8,781 bases of DNA from JBHJHK01 sp050330975 (GCA_050330975.1 JBHJHK010000489.1:1-8781), one strand, 5' to 3'; counted from the stretch's first letter, positions 1 through 6,941 are shown. The notes: generated from the sequence alone by a model not told the origin. Made by a program: numbers and translations.

Positions 1-1
1 A

Positions 2-283
2 TTACCCCTCGACGGCAAGAACCAGAACAGTCCCCCTGTTCTAGCTTCCGACGTCGAACCGGCGTCGACGGCCAAAGTCCCCCCCGAGCCGGCGCCGCTG
101 TCTAGCCGCGCATCCCCAGTACCTTTGCCGACGGCGGGGAGTCTCTCTTCCCCATCCACTCTCGCCGATCCGACGCCTCACTCCGCGTCCAACTTCTCTT
201 ATCCATCCGCCAACCCGCCTTCAACGGGCCTTGGCGCTACGACAAAAGCCACCCCATCACTCGAGCCGACCGAGGAATCCGCC
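2..283 (+). other. Pro/Ser/Thr/Ala-rich open stretch in frame with the DUF697 gene, cut by left edge
   Basis: This frame is open from the left edge into the DUF697 gene with no stop, about 94 codons. The other two forward frames stop at about 43 and about 103. It is very rich in Pro, Ser, Thr and Ala with scattered acidic residues, and third codon positions are GC-rich, so it looks translated rather than random. It resembles a disordered linker or tail. Two readings are possible: it is the end of an N-terminal region joined to the DUF697 domain, making one larger protein that begins outside the window, or the DUF697 gene starts anew at the ATG at 284. The only start in this stretch offered by simple ORF calling is a TTG at 125 with no convincing ribosome binding site. 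Confidence 0.5.
272..276 (+). promoter_or_regulatory. Ribosome binding site for the ATG at 284
   Basis: GAGGA lies 7 bases before the ATG at 284, ideal spacing. It favours a stand-alone DUF697 protein of 174 residues over the TTG start at 125, though the same bases are also codons of the open frame running through. Confidence 0.5.
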
Positions 284-808
284 ATGAGCGAAGCCCAGAC
301 TCAAGTTGAGCAACCCACTGAAGAAATCCACGAACTCACCGTTGAAGAGCGCACCGAACGAGGCAATGCCATCGTACAGCGCTACACCTTGGGGGCCATC
401 CTCCCCGGCTTGATCCCCCTCCCCGTGGTGGATCTCGCCGCCCTCAGCGCACTGCAGCTGGGTCTACTCGCCCACCTCGCCAAGGTTTACGAAGTCAAGT
501 TCCAGCACAATGTCGGCAAGTCCCTGCTGTCCGCCCTCATCGGCGGCGGCGTCTCCATGGGAGCGGCCCCTGGCCTTGCCAGTCTGGTCAAACTGATTCC
601 CGGCGTTGGCACCGTCGCCGGCGGCATCAGCGTCGCCACCTTAGGGGCTGCCACCACCTATGCCGTGGGCAAGGTCTTCCAGATGCACTTCGAGGCGGGC
701 GGCAACTTCCTCAACTTCGACCCCGAGAAGATGCGTGCTTACTTCGCCGAGCAGGTGGAAGAGGGCAAACAAGTCGTCAGCGATATGCAAAACAAGCACA
801 GTTCATAG
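284..808 (+). CDS. DUF697 family membrane protein (copy 1)
   Basis: Uncharacterised DUF697-type (YcjF-like) membrane protein, 174 residues from the ATG at 284, which has a well placed GAGGA. Residues 1-30 are hydrophilic and acidic. Then comes a hydrophobic segment at about 36-65 holding the family-like LIPLP motif (43-47) followed by VVDL, and a Gly/Ala-rich hydrophobic region at about 80-131 containing a PGVG turn, suggesting two or three membrane-associated helices. The tail at 132-174 is amphipathic and charged. The protein at 2293-2778 is a paralogue sharing LIPLP, VDL, ALQL, GK..LSALI, PG.G, TYA.G and HFE.G in the same order. DUF697 domains are known both alone and fused to GTPase domains; their molecular role is unknown. 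The frame is open to the left edge, so an N-terminal extension is possible. A strong terminator follows 76 bases after the stop. Confidence 0.8.
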   Translation: MSEAQTQVEQPTEEIHELTVEERTERGNAIVQRYTLGAILPGLIPLPVVDLAALSALQLGLLAHLAKVYEVKFQHNVGKSLLSALIGGGVSMGAAPGLASLVKLIPGVGTVAGGISVATLGAATTYAVGKVFQMHFEAGGNFLNFDPEKMRAYFAEQVEEGKQVVSDMQNKHSS

Positions 809-818
809 CACAATACAA

Positions 819-840
819 GAATGCGGCTTCGCCGACATTC
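819..840 (+). other. Small hairpin after the DUF697 stop
   Basis: GAATG pairs with CATTC and an inner CGGC pairs with GCCG around a TTC loop, with one bulged A. No T-run follows, so this is not a terminator by itself. It could protect the 3' end of the transcript or be chance. Confidence 0.3.
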
Positions 841-884
841 TGTAGCGGCTGGGCAAACGTTACCGTTGTAGCCAATTCATTGGC

Positions 885-917
885 ACTGCGGTAGTGACCT
901 AGCCGCAGTCTTTTTTA
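885..917 (+). terminator. Intrinsic terminator after the DUF697 gene
   Basis: ACTGCGG (885-891) pairs perfectly with CCGCAGT (903-909) around an 11-base loop, followed by a C and six T (911-916). This is a textbook Rho-independent terminator for + strand transcription, ending the DUF697 transcript before the lipoprotein gene. Confidence 0.85.
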
Positions 918-941
918 TCAGTCTTACAGTTTAATTTGATT

Positions 942-965
942 TGCAATGAACATTTTTCCATTGCA
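942..965. repeat. Short inverted repeat, 7-bp arms
   Basis: TGCAATG (942-948) and CATTGCA (959-965) are exact inverted copies 10 bases apart, in an AT-rich patch just after the terminator. It could be an operator half-site pair or a weak hairpin; 7-bp arms can arise by chance. Confidence 0.3.
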
Positions 966-1156
966 CACCGACAAGTTCCTCGCCTTCTAGGCTCTACACG
1001 ACAACCTACAACGAGAACCCCGAGTTCTATCGATACAATGCCAATTCGCAGGGGACAGCGGTCCATAAGATCCCTTGGCTTGTCGAGCAGCGCGTTCTTC
1101 GATACCCCTTGAGCTTTCCCGCGAACTGGTATAACAACCGACACAAAACAACCTAG
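950..1156 (+). pseudogene. Startless open stretch, possible 3' remnant of a lost gene
   Basis: After a TGA at 947-949 this frame stays open for 68 codons to a TAG at 1154-1156. It contains no ATG or GTG; the only possible start is a TTG at 1109 near the end. From about 992 on, the translation reads like real protein: NENPEFYRYN, then a segment with IPWLVEQRVLRYPL, then FPANWYNN. It is rich in Tyr, Trp and Asn, and about two thirds of third positions are G or C. This may be the C-terminal end of a gene whose 5' part was deleted or lies beyond an earlier rearrangement. I do not recognise the family. It could also be non-coding sequence that happens to stay open, and it overlaps the proposed promoter of the lipoprotein gene. 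Confidence 0.3.
1109..1135 (+). promoter_or_regulatory. Candidate promoter of the lipoprotein gene
   Basis: An extended -10 (TGG followed by TATAAC, -10 at 1130-1135) lies about 33 bases before the GTG start at 1168. A possible -35, TTGAGC at 1109-1114, is 15 bases upstream, which is short; the TGn extension could compensate. Prediction by eye only. Confidence 0.35.
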
Positions 1157-1167
1157 AGACAAAGCCC

Positions 1168-2244
1168 GTGGCAATATCACCTCAGATCACTACTGCCAGA
1201 CCACCTGCAATCTTTTCGATACCCCTATTGCTCGTTTTAGTGCTCGCCTTGACCAGTTGTGCTGGTCCTTCAACCTTGAGACGTTCTTTTATCGATTACG
1301 CCAATGCCCACGCCGATGCCAGTAACCAGCAACTATTGCTCAACCTGGCGCGCTTGGACAATATTCATCCTCCCTACTTTCTGCAAATGGGCGGTATCAC
1401 TGCCCAGTATAGTTTCGGCGTCGCTGCCGACTACAATATTACCAATACCGACGCTGGCTCGGGTATCGATGATGTCGTCACTAATTTTTTCGACATCAAC
1501 GCCAACGCCAGCGAATCGCCGGTTTTCAACTTTACGCCCCTCAGTGGTCAAGATTTTTCGCAGCGCATCTTGTCGCCCATCAGTTCCGCCATCTTTTTCA
1601 GTGAAGTGCAGCGCGGATTTGAGGTGGATTTGCTCTTGCGCATCATGGTCAACGACATCACCTTGATCTTTCCCGACACGGGTGAGCGGCGCAGGTTACT
1701 CAACAATCCAGCTCGCGGGGAAAACTATGCTGATTTCTTGCGATTCAGCGGTTTGCTGCGCATATTACAGGATACGGGATTATTGATCGATGTCGACGTC
1801 AATCGCGACAATCAGAATTTCACGTTGAGCGGTGAAACGGAAAGGGTCGCTGTCCAACTGCTCCAGCAGCCTACCTTCGAATTACAGGTGCGAGGAGGTA
1901 TCAGCAGTACCCAGTTCCCCATTGTGTCGGTTAATCTGCGCAGCTTTGACACTGTCCTCTTTTCCCTTGCCAATGAGTACAAAGCCTTCGACAGTTTTAG
2001 CGAAGAGTTTTTGACTAGAATACCCGAAAATCAGCGCCAGCCTGTTTTGCGGATCCGCGACTCCGGAGACTTAAGCGAGCCCACTGTAGCTGCCGTTAAC
2101 TATGCGGGCAACGCCTATCGCATTTCCGATTTCGCCGGTTCCGCCCGAAATCGCACTGTCTTTACCATTTTACTGTTTCTCTTTAATCAAATTTCCCTCG
2201 ATCCCAATGAGGTGCCCACCCAACAGCTCATCCAGGTTCAGTAG
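1168..2244 (+). CDS. Uncharacterised lipoprotein
   Basis: A 358-residue secreted lipoprotein of unknown function. The N-terminus has Arg11, a hydrophobic stretch at about 14-28 and a lipobox L-T-S-C, so Cys31 would be lipidated and the mature protein starts there. Ala at +2 predicts sorting to the outer membrane in a Gram-negative cell. The GTG at 1168 is the first start after an in-frame TAA at 1132; the ribosome binding site is weak (AGAGAC region). The mature part begins with a helical, polar segment containing QLLLNLARLDN, then HPPYF and QMGGITAQYSF, and has a helix-like region with EVQRGFEVDLLLRIMV in the middle. A hydrophobic patch lies near the C-terminus (about 331-345). It resembles uncharacterised lipoproteins of proteobacteria; I cannot name a domain. 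The gene looks less GC-rich than those around it, which may reflect a different origin. It stands alone: terminator upstream, convergent gene downstream. Confidence 0.85.
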   Translation: MAISPQITTARPPAIFSIPLLLVLVLALTSCAGPSTLRRSFIDYANAHADASNQQLLLNLARLDNIHPPYFLQMGGITAQYSFGVAADYNITNTDAGSGIDDVVTNFFDINANASESPVFNFTPLSGQDFSQRILSPISSAIFFSEVQRGFEVDLLLRIMVNDITLIFPDTGERRRLLNNPARGENYADFLRFSGLLRILQDTGLLIDVDVNRDNQNFTLSGETERVAVQLLQQPTFELQVRGGISSTQFPIVSVNLRSFDTVLFSLANEYKAFDSFSEEFLTRIPENQRQPVLRIRDSGDLSEPTVAAVNYAGNAYRISDFAGSARNRTVFTILLFLFNQISLDPNEVPTQQLIQVQ

Positions 2245-2259
2245 GCGTACCCCCGGGCC

Positions 2260-2280
2260 CGTCGGCGCGGCGGGCCGACG
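2260..2280. terminator. GC-rich hairpin between convergent genes
   Basis: CGTCGGC (2260-2266) pairs perfectly with GCCGACG (2274-2280) around a 7-base loop, between the stops of the lipoprotein (2244) and the DUF697 gene on the other strand (2293). No T-run follows on either strand, so it may be a weak bidirectional terminator or only an RNA-stabilising hairpin. Confidence 0.45.
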
Positions 2281-2292
2281 AGATTTGGGTTG

Positions 2293-2778
2293 TTAGCAAC
2301 TGCCGCGCTGTTTAGTGCGCAGGGTTTGTCGAAAGAACCGGCAATGGTCGACTGATGAAAATCGCCCCAGGGTTTTCCCCGATTCAAAGTGCTGGATAAA
2401 GACTTGACCCGAAGCGTAGGTGAAGGTGCCTCCCAGGGCCACGGTGGTGGCACTCCCCACCACACTACCCAACCCGGGCAGGCTCTTGGCAAGGGACCCC
2501 ACTACCAGGGGCTTGGCCATCACCGGGAGGGCCGCCGAGATCAGGGCAGAGAGGGTCGCTTTACCCAACTGCTCATTGAAGGGCAAACCGTAGAGTTGGG
2601 TGAGGCGCTCCAACATCCTCAGTTGCAGTGCCGTCAGCCCGACGAGGTCCACGATGGGCAGGGGGATGAGTGCCGTGCCCGCGGAGGCCATCACGTAGTT
2701 ATTGACAATCTCTTGGGCACGCTGCCGACGCTGCTCCACGACCGTTATCTCCAGGGGACTCGCTCGCCGTTGGCCCAT
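2293..2778 (-). CDS. DUF697 family membrane protein (copy 2)
   Basis: A 161-residue DUF697-type (YcjF-like) membrane protein of unknown function. The basic, hydrophilic N-terminus (1-28, several Arg) precedes hydrophobic segments at about 29-55, with LIPLP at 37-41 followed by IVDL, and a second region at about 73-126 with an SLPGLG turn at 99-104. The short tail is charged and ends in Cys. It aligns along its whole length with the + strand copy at 284-808, so the two are paralogues, but they have diverged well beyond a recent duplication. The start is the ATG at 2776-2778: an in-frame TGA 15 bases upstream excludes a longer protein, and the ribosome binding site is weak. It follows the permease gene by 46 bases on the same strand and may share its transcript. 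It converges on the lipoprotein gene. Confidence 0.8.
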   Translation of the reverse strand: MGQRRASPLEITVVEQRRQRAQEIVNNYVMASAGTALIPLPIVDLVGLTALQLRMLERLTQLYGLPFNEQLGKATLSALISAALPVMAKPLVVGSLAKSLPGLGSVVGSATTVALGGTFTYASGQVFIQHFESGKTLGRFSSVDHCRFFRQTLRTKQRGSC

Positions 2779-2824
2779 TGCGACATCCGCTCAGCGCACC
2801 ATGACCATACCCGCGGTGAAACCC

Positions 2825-3902
2825 TCACACTGACCGCGGCAATGCTCTACCCCCAGATACCGTACGGCCCAGTCCCAACTGGCGCATCACGGCAAAGATT
2901 ACCCCCCCACCCAGCAGCACGGCAACGGTGAAAAGCAGTAGCACACCGTTCTGGGGCACCACCCACAGCGTCACGATAAACTCGGCGATGATCAACAACA
3001 GCAATAGGGTCACCGCCTGGAGCCGCGACCAACGACGACCGACCAAGGCCCCAAGGGGGGCTCCCACCACCACAACGGGGATGGCGACCCACCACAAGTC
3101 CAGGGAAATCGCCTGGAAGCCACCCCCAACACTCCCCTGCCAAATGGCCCCCACCACGGCATTGGAGGCCATAAGTATCACCGACGTGGGGGTGGCTACC
3201 GTCTCATTGAGGCGATAGATCAATACAAAGGCACTAAAGGCAATAAAGTCAAGCCCGGTGCCGGTGATACCGGAACAGAGTCCACCGACAAAGCCCAGCA
3301 GTAACAATAAGCCCCTATCCCTGGCCGTCAGTCCACCGATGGCGTCGGGGTCGAGCCTGGCATCGCCGCGAAAACACCACACCAGCACCCCGCCAAAGCT
3401 GGTGATCAAAGCGGCAAAGAACATCTTCACCTGGGAGGCCGGCAGCTGGGGAGCGATGTACTCTATACCTACCACCACCCCCAGCGCCCCCGCCCAGAGC
3501 AGCCCAACACCCCAAAGCCATGGCGATGGGAACCCGGTAGGCCAAGATGGCTACACTGGCTGCTGACATCCCCACCGACTGGATGAGTAGGGCGAAATCT
3601 CGCCCTGCCTCGGGGGAGATTCCAAAGACCAGAGTCGAAACGGGAAAGGCCACTACCCCACCTCCCAACATGGTGGAACCGGCGATAAAAGATCCCCCCA
3701 ACATGGCCAGGGCCATGGCGCCATAGTCGAGGTAGAGGGGGGATTTCTCCCACTGCACGGTAAGTAGCAGCCAAAGAGCAATGGCGCTGCCGCCGAGATA
3801 AAGGGGAATCAAGCGCCGCCACCCCAGGGAGCCCAGGGGGCTTTGGCCGGGGGGGGTGACGCCTGATGGGGACTGGGTAACGTCAGGGGGCGCAGGGCGC
3901 AT
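2825..3902 (-). pseudogene. TauE/SafE-type permease with a frameshift
   Basis: TauE/SafE (TSUP) family inner-membrane permeases move sulfite, sulfoacetate or other organic anions; the substrate here cannot be told. The gene is split over two frames. The 5' part starts at ATG 3902 and runs in family-like sequence to about residue 138 (near 3488), with GGSFIAGSTMLGGG at 69-82, typical of the first TSUP repeat. The rest continues in another frame down to TGA at 2825, with GGLCSGITGTGLDF and PTSVILMASNAVVGA of the second repeat and several further membrane helices. The break falls in C/G runs at 3487-3491 or 3478-3482 (+ strand CCCCC). Removing one base from either run restores one frame of about 358 residues, a plausible family length. 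The 5' frame instead drifts into Arg-rich, unlikely sequence. It is either a true inactivating mutation or a homopolymer error. It lies 87 bases after the monooxygenase and 46 before the DUF697 gene, all on one strand. Confidence 0.8.
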
Positions 3903-3989
3903 CGGTACTATCCGTAGCGGTGGATCCAGGGAGCTGGGACTCCCCCACCGACGATTGGGTTCCCGCCCTGCACAATTGATCGGTATCCT

Positions 3990-5627
3990 CTAGTGACTAG
4001 AGACGGGCTCTTGGCGCTGCTGGGTCAAGGTCTTGGGCACCTTGCGGCCCAGGCGCTGTAAAGGGCCCCCCAAGTCGGCGATTTTATCCCGCAACAACTC
4101 AAGGACCAGCTTGGCGGCGTAGCTCATGGGAAAGGGCACCGGCACCGATTTGAGTACCTGCTTGGCCATGGCCGGATTGGCACCAGGTCCCCGCAGCCGA
4201 TACTGGTAGGAAAACTGGGTGCCAAACCAGAGCCGGTACATGAGTCCCAGATCAAAAGACCAAAGCTTGGGCTTACAGCCAACCAGCTCGCCGAGCTCAT
4301 CCATAAAGGTGCCGTAATAAACAACCGTCTTGAGGTTGGGATTGTTGCAAAACAGTGCCTCTTCCACCTGACGATCGCGGGCAATCCGGTCCTTGAGCTC
4401 AGAGACAGGGGGCAGTTGCCGCTTGCCGCTGGTGAGGAGAGCGAAATAGCGCGCCTGCATCTCGGAAATGGCGGGTTGCCCCCCTGCTGCTGGGCGAGCA
4501 AAACCGATAAAAGCGATATCCGACCCCAATTCAGGGTGAATCATATGTTTGAAAAGATGGCGGGGGTTATTGAGATCGGGTTGATCGAGGTCTTCGTGAA
4601 AGAAGTCAAACTTAGTCTGGTAGCCAGTACAGCAGATAATGGTGTCGGCTTCAAAACTATTGCCGTCTTTGAAAACCACCCGATTGCCTTCAAGGCGCTC
4701 AATGCCACCGACATTGTAACTCAAGCGCTTTTCCACCACGTCTTGGAGAAAAGCGGGGCACTTGGTGAAAAACTCGTTGACGGTGTTGCCCCCGCGGTCG
4801 TTCCACTCATTGAAGAACTGATGGGCCGGTAGGGTGTCAGGGGCGGGACGCTCCAACTCCCGATTTTTCTCTTCGATGACGATGGCATTGATGGTGTCCA
4901 CCTTCACCGTGTAGATCCAGCGGGTGGAGTCGGCATCGTTAGTGGTGCCAAAGAACCAGCGATCTACCAAAATGTGGTTGCGACGCACCGAGATCATACA
5001 GGACTTGGCGACGCTAGACACTTCGTGGGCGACGTCAGAGCCGGTTTCACCTAGCCCCACCACCAACACTCGCTTGCCGGTAAAGGGATCGGGGCGCTTG
5101 TAGCTCTGGCTGTGGATGATCTCTCCCTCAAACTGCTCCTGGCCAGGAAATTTGGGCCAATTGGTATGCTGGTTGCTACCCGAACAAACGGCAACGGCAT
5201 CGAAGTACTGGACCTCGCTGGTGCCATCTCCCTGGCGCAGGGTCAAAGCGTAGCGACCATCGGCCCCCTTGGCGATTTCTGCTACCTCAGTGTTGAACTG
5301 GATGTGTTCAAAAAGCCCAAACTGAAAGGCAAAGCGTCGTAGGTAGTGGGCATATTCGCTGCGGCTCCAGTAGTAGCGCGGCTCGCTCGCCACCGGGGGA
5401 AACGAAGAGAAGGCCATATGATAGTTGGAGATGGTCAATACCGTAGAGTCGTAGACACCCCCCTTGTGGGGACTATAATAGAAGACCCCTCCTTCCCGTT
5501 CGTAGCGGTCGAAGCAGCGTACGGTGTGACCCTCCTCCATGAGTTCCTTCATGGTCGTGAGTCCCGAAGGACCAGCGCCGATGACGGCGACGTGTTTGGA
5601 TATCGAAGACGATTGGACGCTCTGCAT
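3990..5627 (-). CDS. Class B flavin-containing monooxygenase
   Basis: A cytosolic NADPH- and FAD-dependent monooxygenase of the FMO/Baeyer-Villiger type, which inserts one oxygen atom into a soft nucleophile or ketone; the substrate is unknown. Numbered from the ATG at 5627 (545 residues): FAD-binding GAGPSG at 17-22 with Asp40 closing the Rossmann fold; the FMO fingerprint F-x-G-x3-H-x3-Y at 166-176 (FEGEIIHSQSY); NADPH-binding GLGETG at 191-196; and CTGY at 333-336, the counterpart of the family's (F)ATGY. Length fits bacterial FMOs, with an extended C-terminal region. I prefer the ATG at 5627 to a TTG eight codons upstream because GAGAG lies 8 bases before the ATG. The upstream gap holds a 19-bp inverted repeat, so its expression may be under a dedicated regulator. 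The permease and second DUF697 genes follow on the same strand and may be cotranscribed. Confidence 0.9.
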   Translation of the reverse strand: MQSVQSSSISKHVAVIGAGPSGLTTMKELMEEGHTVRCFDRYEREGGVFYYSPHKGGVYDSTVLTISNYHMAFSSFPPVASEPRYYWSRSEYAHYLRRFAFQFGLFEHIQFNTEVAEIAKGADGRYALTLRQGDGTSEVQYFDAVAVCSGSNQHTNWPKFPGQEQFEGEIIHSQSYKRPDPFTGKRVLVVGLGETGSDVAHEVSSVAKSCMISVRRNHILVDRWFFGTTNDADSTRWIYTVKVDTINAIVIEEKNRELERPAPDTLPAHQFFNEWNDRGGNTVNEFFTKCPAFLQDVVEKRLSYNVGGIERLEGNRVVFKDGNSFEADTIICCTGYQTKFDFFHEDLDQPDLNNPRHLFKHMIHPELGSDIAFIGFARPAAGGQPAISEMQARYFALLTSGKRQLPPVSELKDRIARDRQVEEALFCNNPNLKTVVYYGTFMDELGELVGCKPKLWSFDLGLMYRLWFGTQFSYQYRLRGPGANPAMAKQVLKSVPVPFPMSYAAKLVLELLRDKIADLGGPLQRLGRKVPKTLTQQRQEPVSSH

Positions 5628-5680
5628 CGCTAGATCTCTCAAGTGGGTCAACGGGAGTTTTCGGGTATTCTTTCAAGTTA

Positions 5681-5773
5681 AATCATTAGACATTATCGGT
5701 TACGCAAGGCTCTGTCTTTGAAATAAGTGACCTAAGCGAAGATCGACGAACTTTCCGATAATGTCTATTGATT
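5681..5773. repeat. 19-bp inverted repeat upstream of the monooxygenase
   Basis: The arm at 5681-5699 (AATCATTAGACATTATCGG) is the inverted copy of 5755-5773 with a single mismatch in 19, and arm centres are 74 bp apart, close to seven helical turns. The 55 bp between are not part of the repeat. The unit sits 54-146 bases upstream of the monooxygenase start, in a lower-GC gap. It could be a pair of regulator binding sites in opposite orientation, suited to looping, or the ends of a tiny non-coding mobile element. The arms contain GATAAT/ATTATC, which could double as a -10 box. Confidence 0.6.
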
Positions 5774-5863
5774 CTGAAAAATTGAAGAAGATCAAAATTT
5801 TCGTCCAAGCACTGTATTACGAGGCAATCACCAACTTTCACCCCCTATCGCGAAAGGGTTTGC

Positions 5864-6811
5864 TCAATGGCGCCGAAACCAATCGGCGACGTGGGCCGCC
5901 GCGAGGTCGATGGTGTAGGTCTCTTCGTAGAACTGAAACTGGACGCGATCCCCCAACCAGACCAGGGATTTTTCCGCCGGTATAGTCTCGAACAGCCGCC
6001 GGGGCGCCTCGGGACCACTGGCGGCGCGATCGGCGTGTATGACCAGGGTCGGACGTTTCAGGTTGGCGAGGTCGCCATCGATGCGGTGGCCCCAAATATC
6101 CAACTCGCTCATTCGGGCCAGGCGATTTTCCCACCGTCCCTGGAAATCCCAAATGGGGTGGTCGTTATCCCAGCGCTGATACCACTGGTGGATGGGCAAG
6201 GGCGTGAGCAGTGCATTGGGATCATCGGGGGAGGTGACGGGAATGTACTCCACCTCGCCCGTTTCTTCATAGCGCTGGCGGGCGGCCTCGGCACGCTCCA
6301 AACGGGCGGCCAGGGGCTCTGCCCCACCGGCATAGGATTCGTGAACCGTCTGGGTCAAATAGTGGCCGGCCACCAGGGCAATGGCCCGCAGCCGCTGGTC
6401 TCGGTTGGCGGCCCCCACCATCCAATTGATACCCTGGCAGATACCCAGGCCGTAGAGGCGATGGGTGTCGATTTCGGGGCGAGTCGCCAGGTAGTCCAGG
6501 GCCGCCTGTACATCGGCCATTTTAGCTTGGCCACTCTCCAGGCGACGGGGTTCGCCGGCGCTCTCGCCGTGGTGACGGGGATCAAAAATCAACGCCGCAA
6601 CCCCCCCCCTGGCGAGACGCGTCGCGTACTGCTGGGGTGATTGTTGGCGCACAAAAGCCACGGGACCCATGATGACCACCGCCGGTAGGGGTGATTCATC
6701 ACCCTCGGCGGCAGGGGGTTTGAGTAGATCACCCACGATTTCCGTTCCTTGACAGGGGAAGCACACAGCTTCCACTTCATAGGGAGGAAACACAGAGGCA
6801 ACGACGGACAT
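5864..6811 (-). CDS. Alpha/beta hydrolase with a cysteine nucleophile
   Basis: A 315-residue cytosolic alpha/beta hydrolase related to the dienelactone hydrolase and YcjY-like groups, expected to cleave an ester, lactone or thioester; the substrate is unknown. The oxyanion region carries VVIMGPVAF at 45-53, then FDPRHHGES at 76-84, typical of the family. The nucleophile elbow is G-I-C-Q-G (123-127), giving Cys125 instead of the usual Ser, as in dienelactone hydrolases. Asp261 in HADRAASGP is the likely acid. Where the catalytic His is expected (usual pattern GxxHxDxYD) this protein reads VQFQFYEE at 290-297, with Gln291 in the His position; His308 lies further on. It could be a functional variant or a catalytically altered enzyme. 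The start ATG at 6811 has GGAGA 5 bases upstream. It lies after a hairpin and a candidate promoter, so it may be transcribed apart from the Rieske group. Confidence 0.85.
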   Translation of the reverse strand: MSVVASVFPPYEVEAVCFPCQGTEIVGDLLKPPAAEGDESPLPAVVIMGPVAFVRQQSPQQYATRLARGGVAALIFDPRHHGESAGEPRRLESGQAKMADVQAALDYLATRPEIDTHRLYGLGICQGINWMVGAANRDQRLRAIALVAGHYLTQTVHESYAGGAEPLAARLERAEAARQRYEETGEVEYIPVTSPDDPNALLTPLPIHQWYQRWDNDHPIWDFQGRWENRLARMSELDIWGHRIDGDLANLKRPTLVIHADRAASGPEAPRRLFETIPAEKSLVWLGDRVQFQFYEETYTIDLAAAHVADWFRRH

Positions 6812-6874
6812 GGTGTCTCCAAAGGACGACTCATCAGAGTGTTTAGGTTAAGGGGAGACCATAAAAATGGCTAA

Positions 6875-6903
6875 AGTATCTACGGAGCGAGGTTTAAATT
6901 CAA
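6875..6903 (-). promoter_or_regulatory. Candidate promoter of the alpha/beta hydrolase
   Basis: Read on the - strand, TTGAAT (6898-6903) and GATACT (6875-6880) are separated by 17 bases, each matching the sigma-70 consensus at four of six positions. It would give a leader of roughly 55-60 bases before the ATG at 6811 and lies downstream of the hairpin at 6942-6963. Confidence 0.4.
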
Positions 6904-6941
6904 CACGACGATCGGTATGGAATTAACAAGCGATGGTGTTT

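Noticed and set aside
899..1180. 93-codon - strand open frame in the 809-1167 gap
   Set aside because: Its translation is Cys- and Arg-rich with no motif, it crosses the strong terminator and the lipoprotein start, and the + strand frame at 950-1156 reads more like protein.
1098..1226. 12-base direct repeat TTCGATACCCCT (1098-1109 and 1215-1226)
   Set aside because: Only two short copies, one inside the signal peptide coding region; likely chance, and no insertion or site-specific element is visible between them.
2389..2931. 180-codon + strand open frame
   Set aside because: It lies opposite the DUF697 copy and the end of the permease; its translation is rich in Gly, His, Gln and Arg, typical of an antisense frame.
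3990..4000. 11-base palindrome CTAGTGACTAG at the monooxygenase stop
   Set aside because: Arms of five bases including the stop codon; too short to support a function.
4416..4832. 138-codon + strand open frame
   Set aside because: Antisense to the flavin monooxygenase, which has all expected motifs in its own frame.
5845..5862. Weak hairpin after the hydrolase stop
   Set aside because: The stem is only about four to five pairs with a large loop and no T-run, not enough to call a terminator.
5761..5985. 74-codon + strand open frame starting inside the inverted repeat
   Set aside because: The first 35 residues look plausible, but there is no ribosome binding site and the rest runs antisense into the hydrolase as Arg/Pro/Gly-rich sequence.
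5867..6640. 257-codon + strand open frame opposite the alpha/beta hydrolase
   Set aside because: It is the antisense shadow of a clearly recognisable hydrolase; its translation has no family features and no ribosome binding site, and GC-rich third positions readily create such frames.
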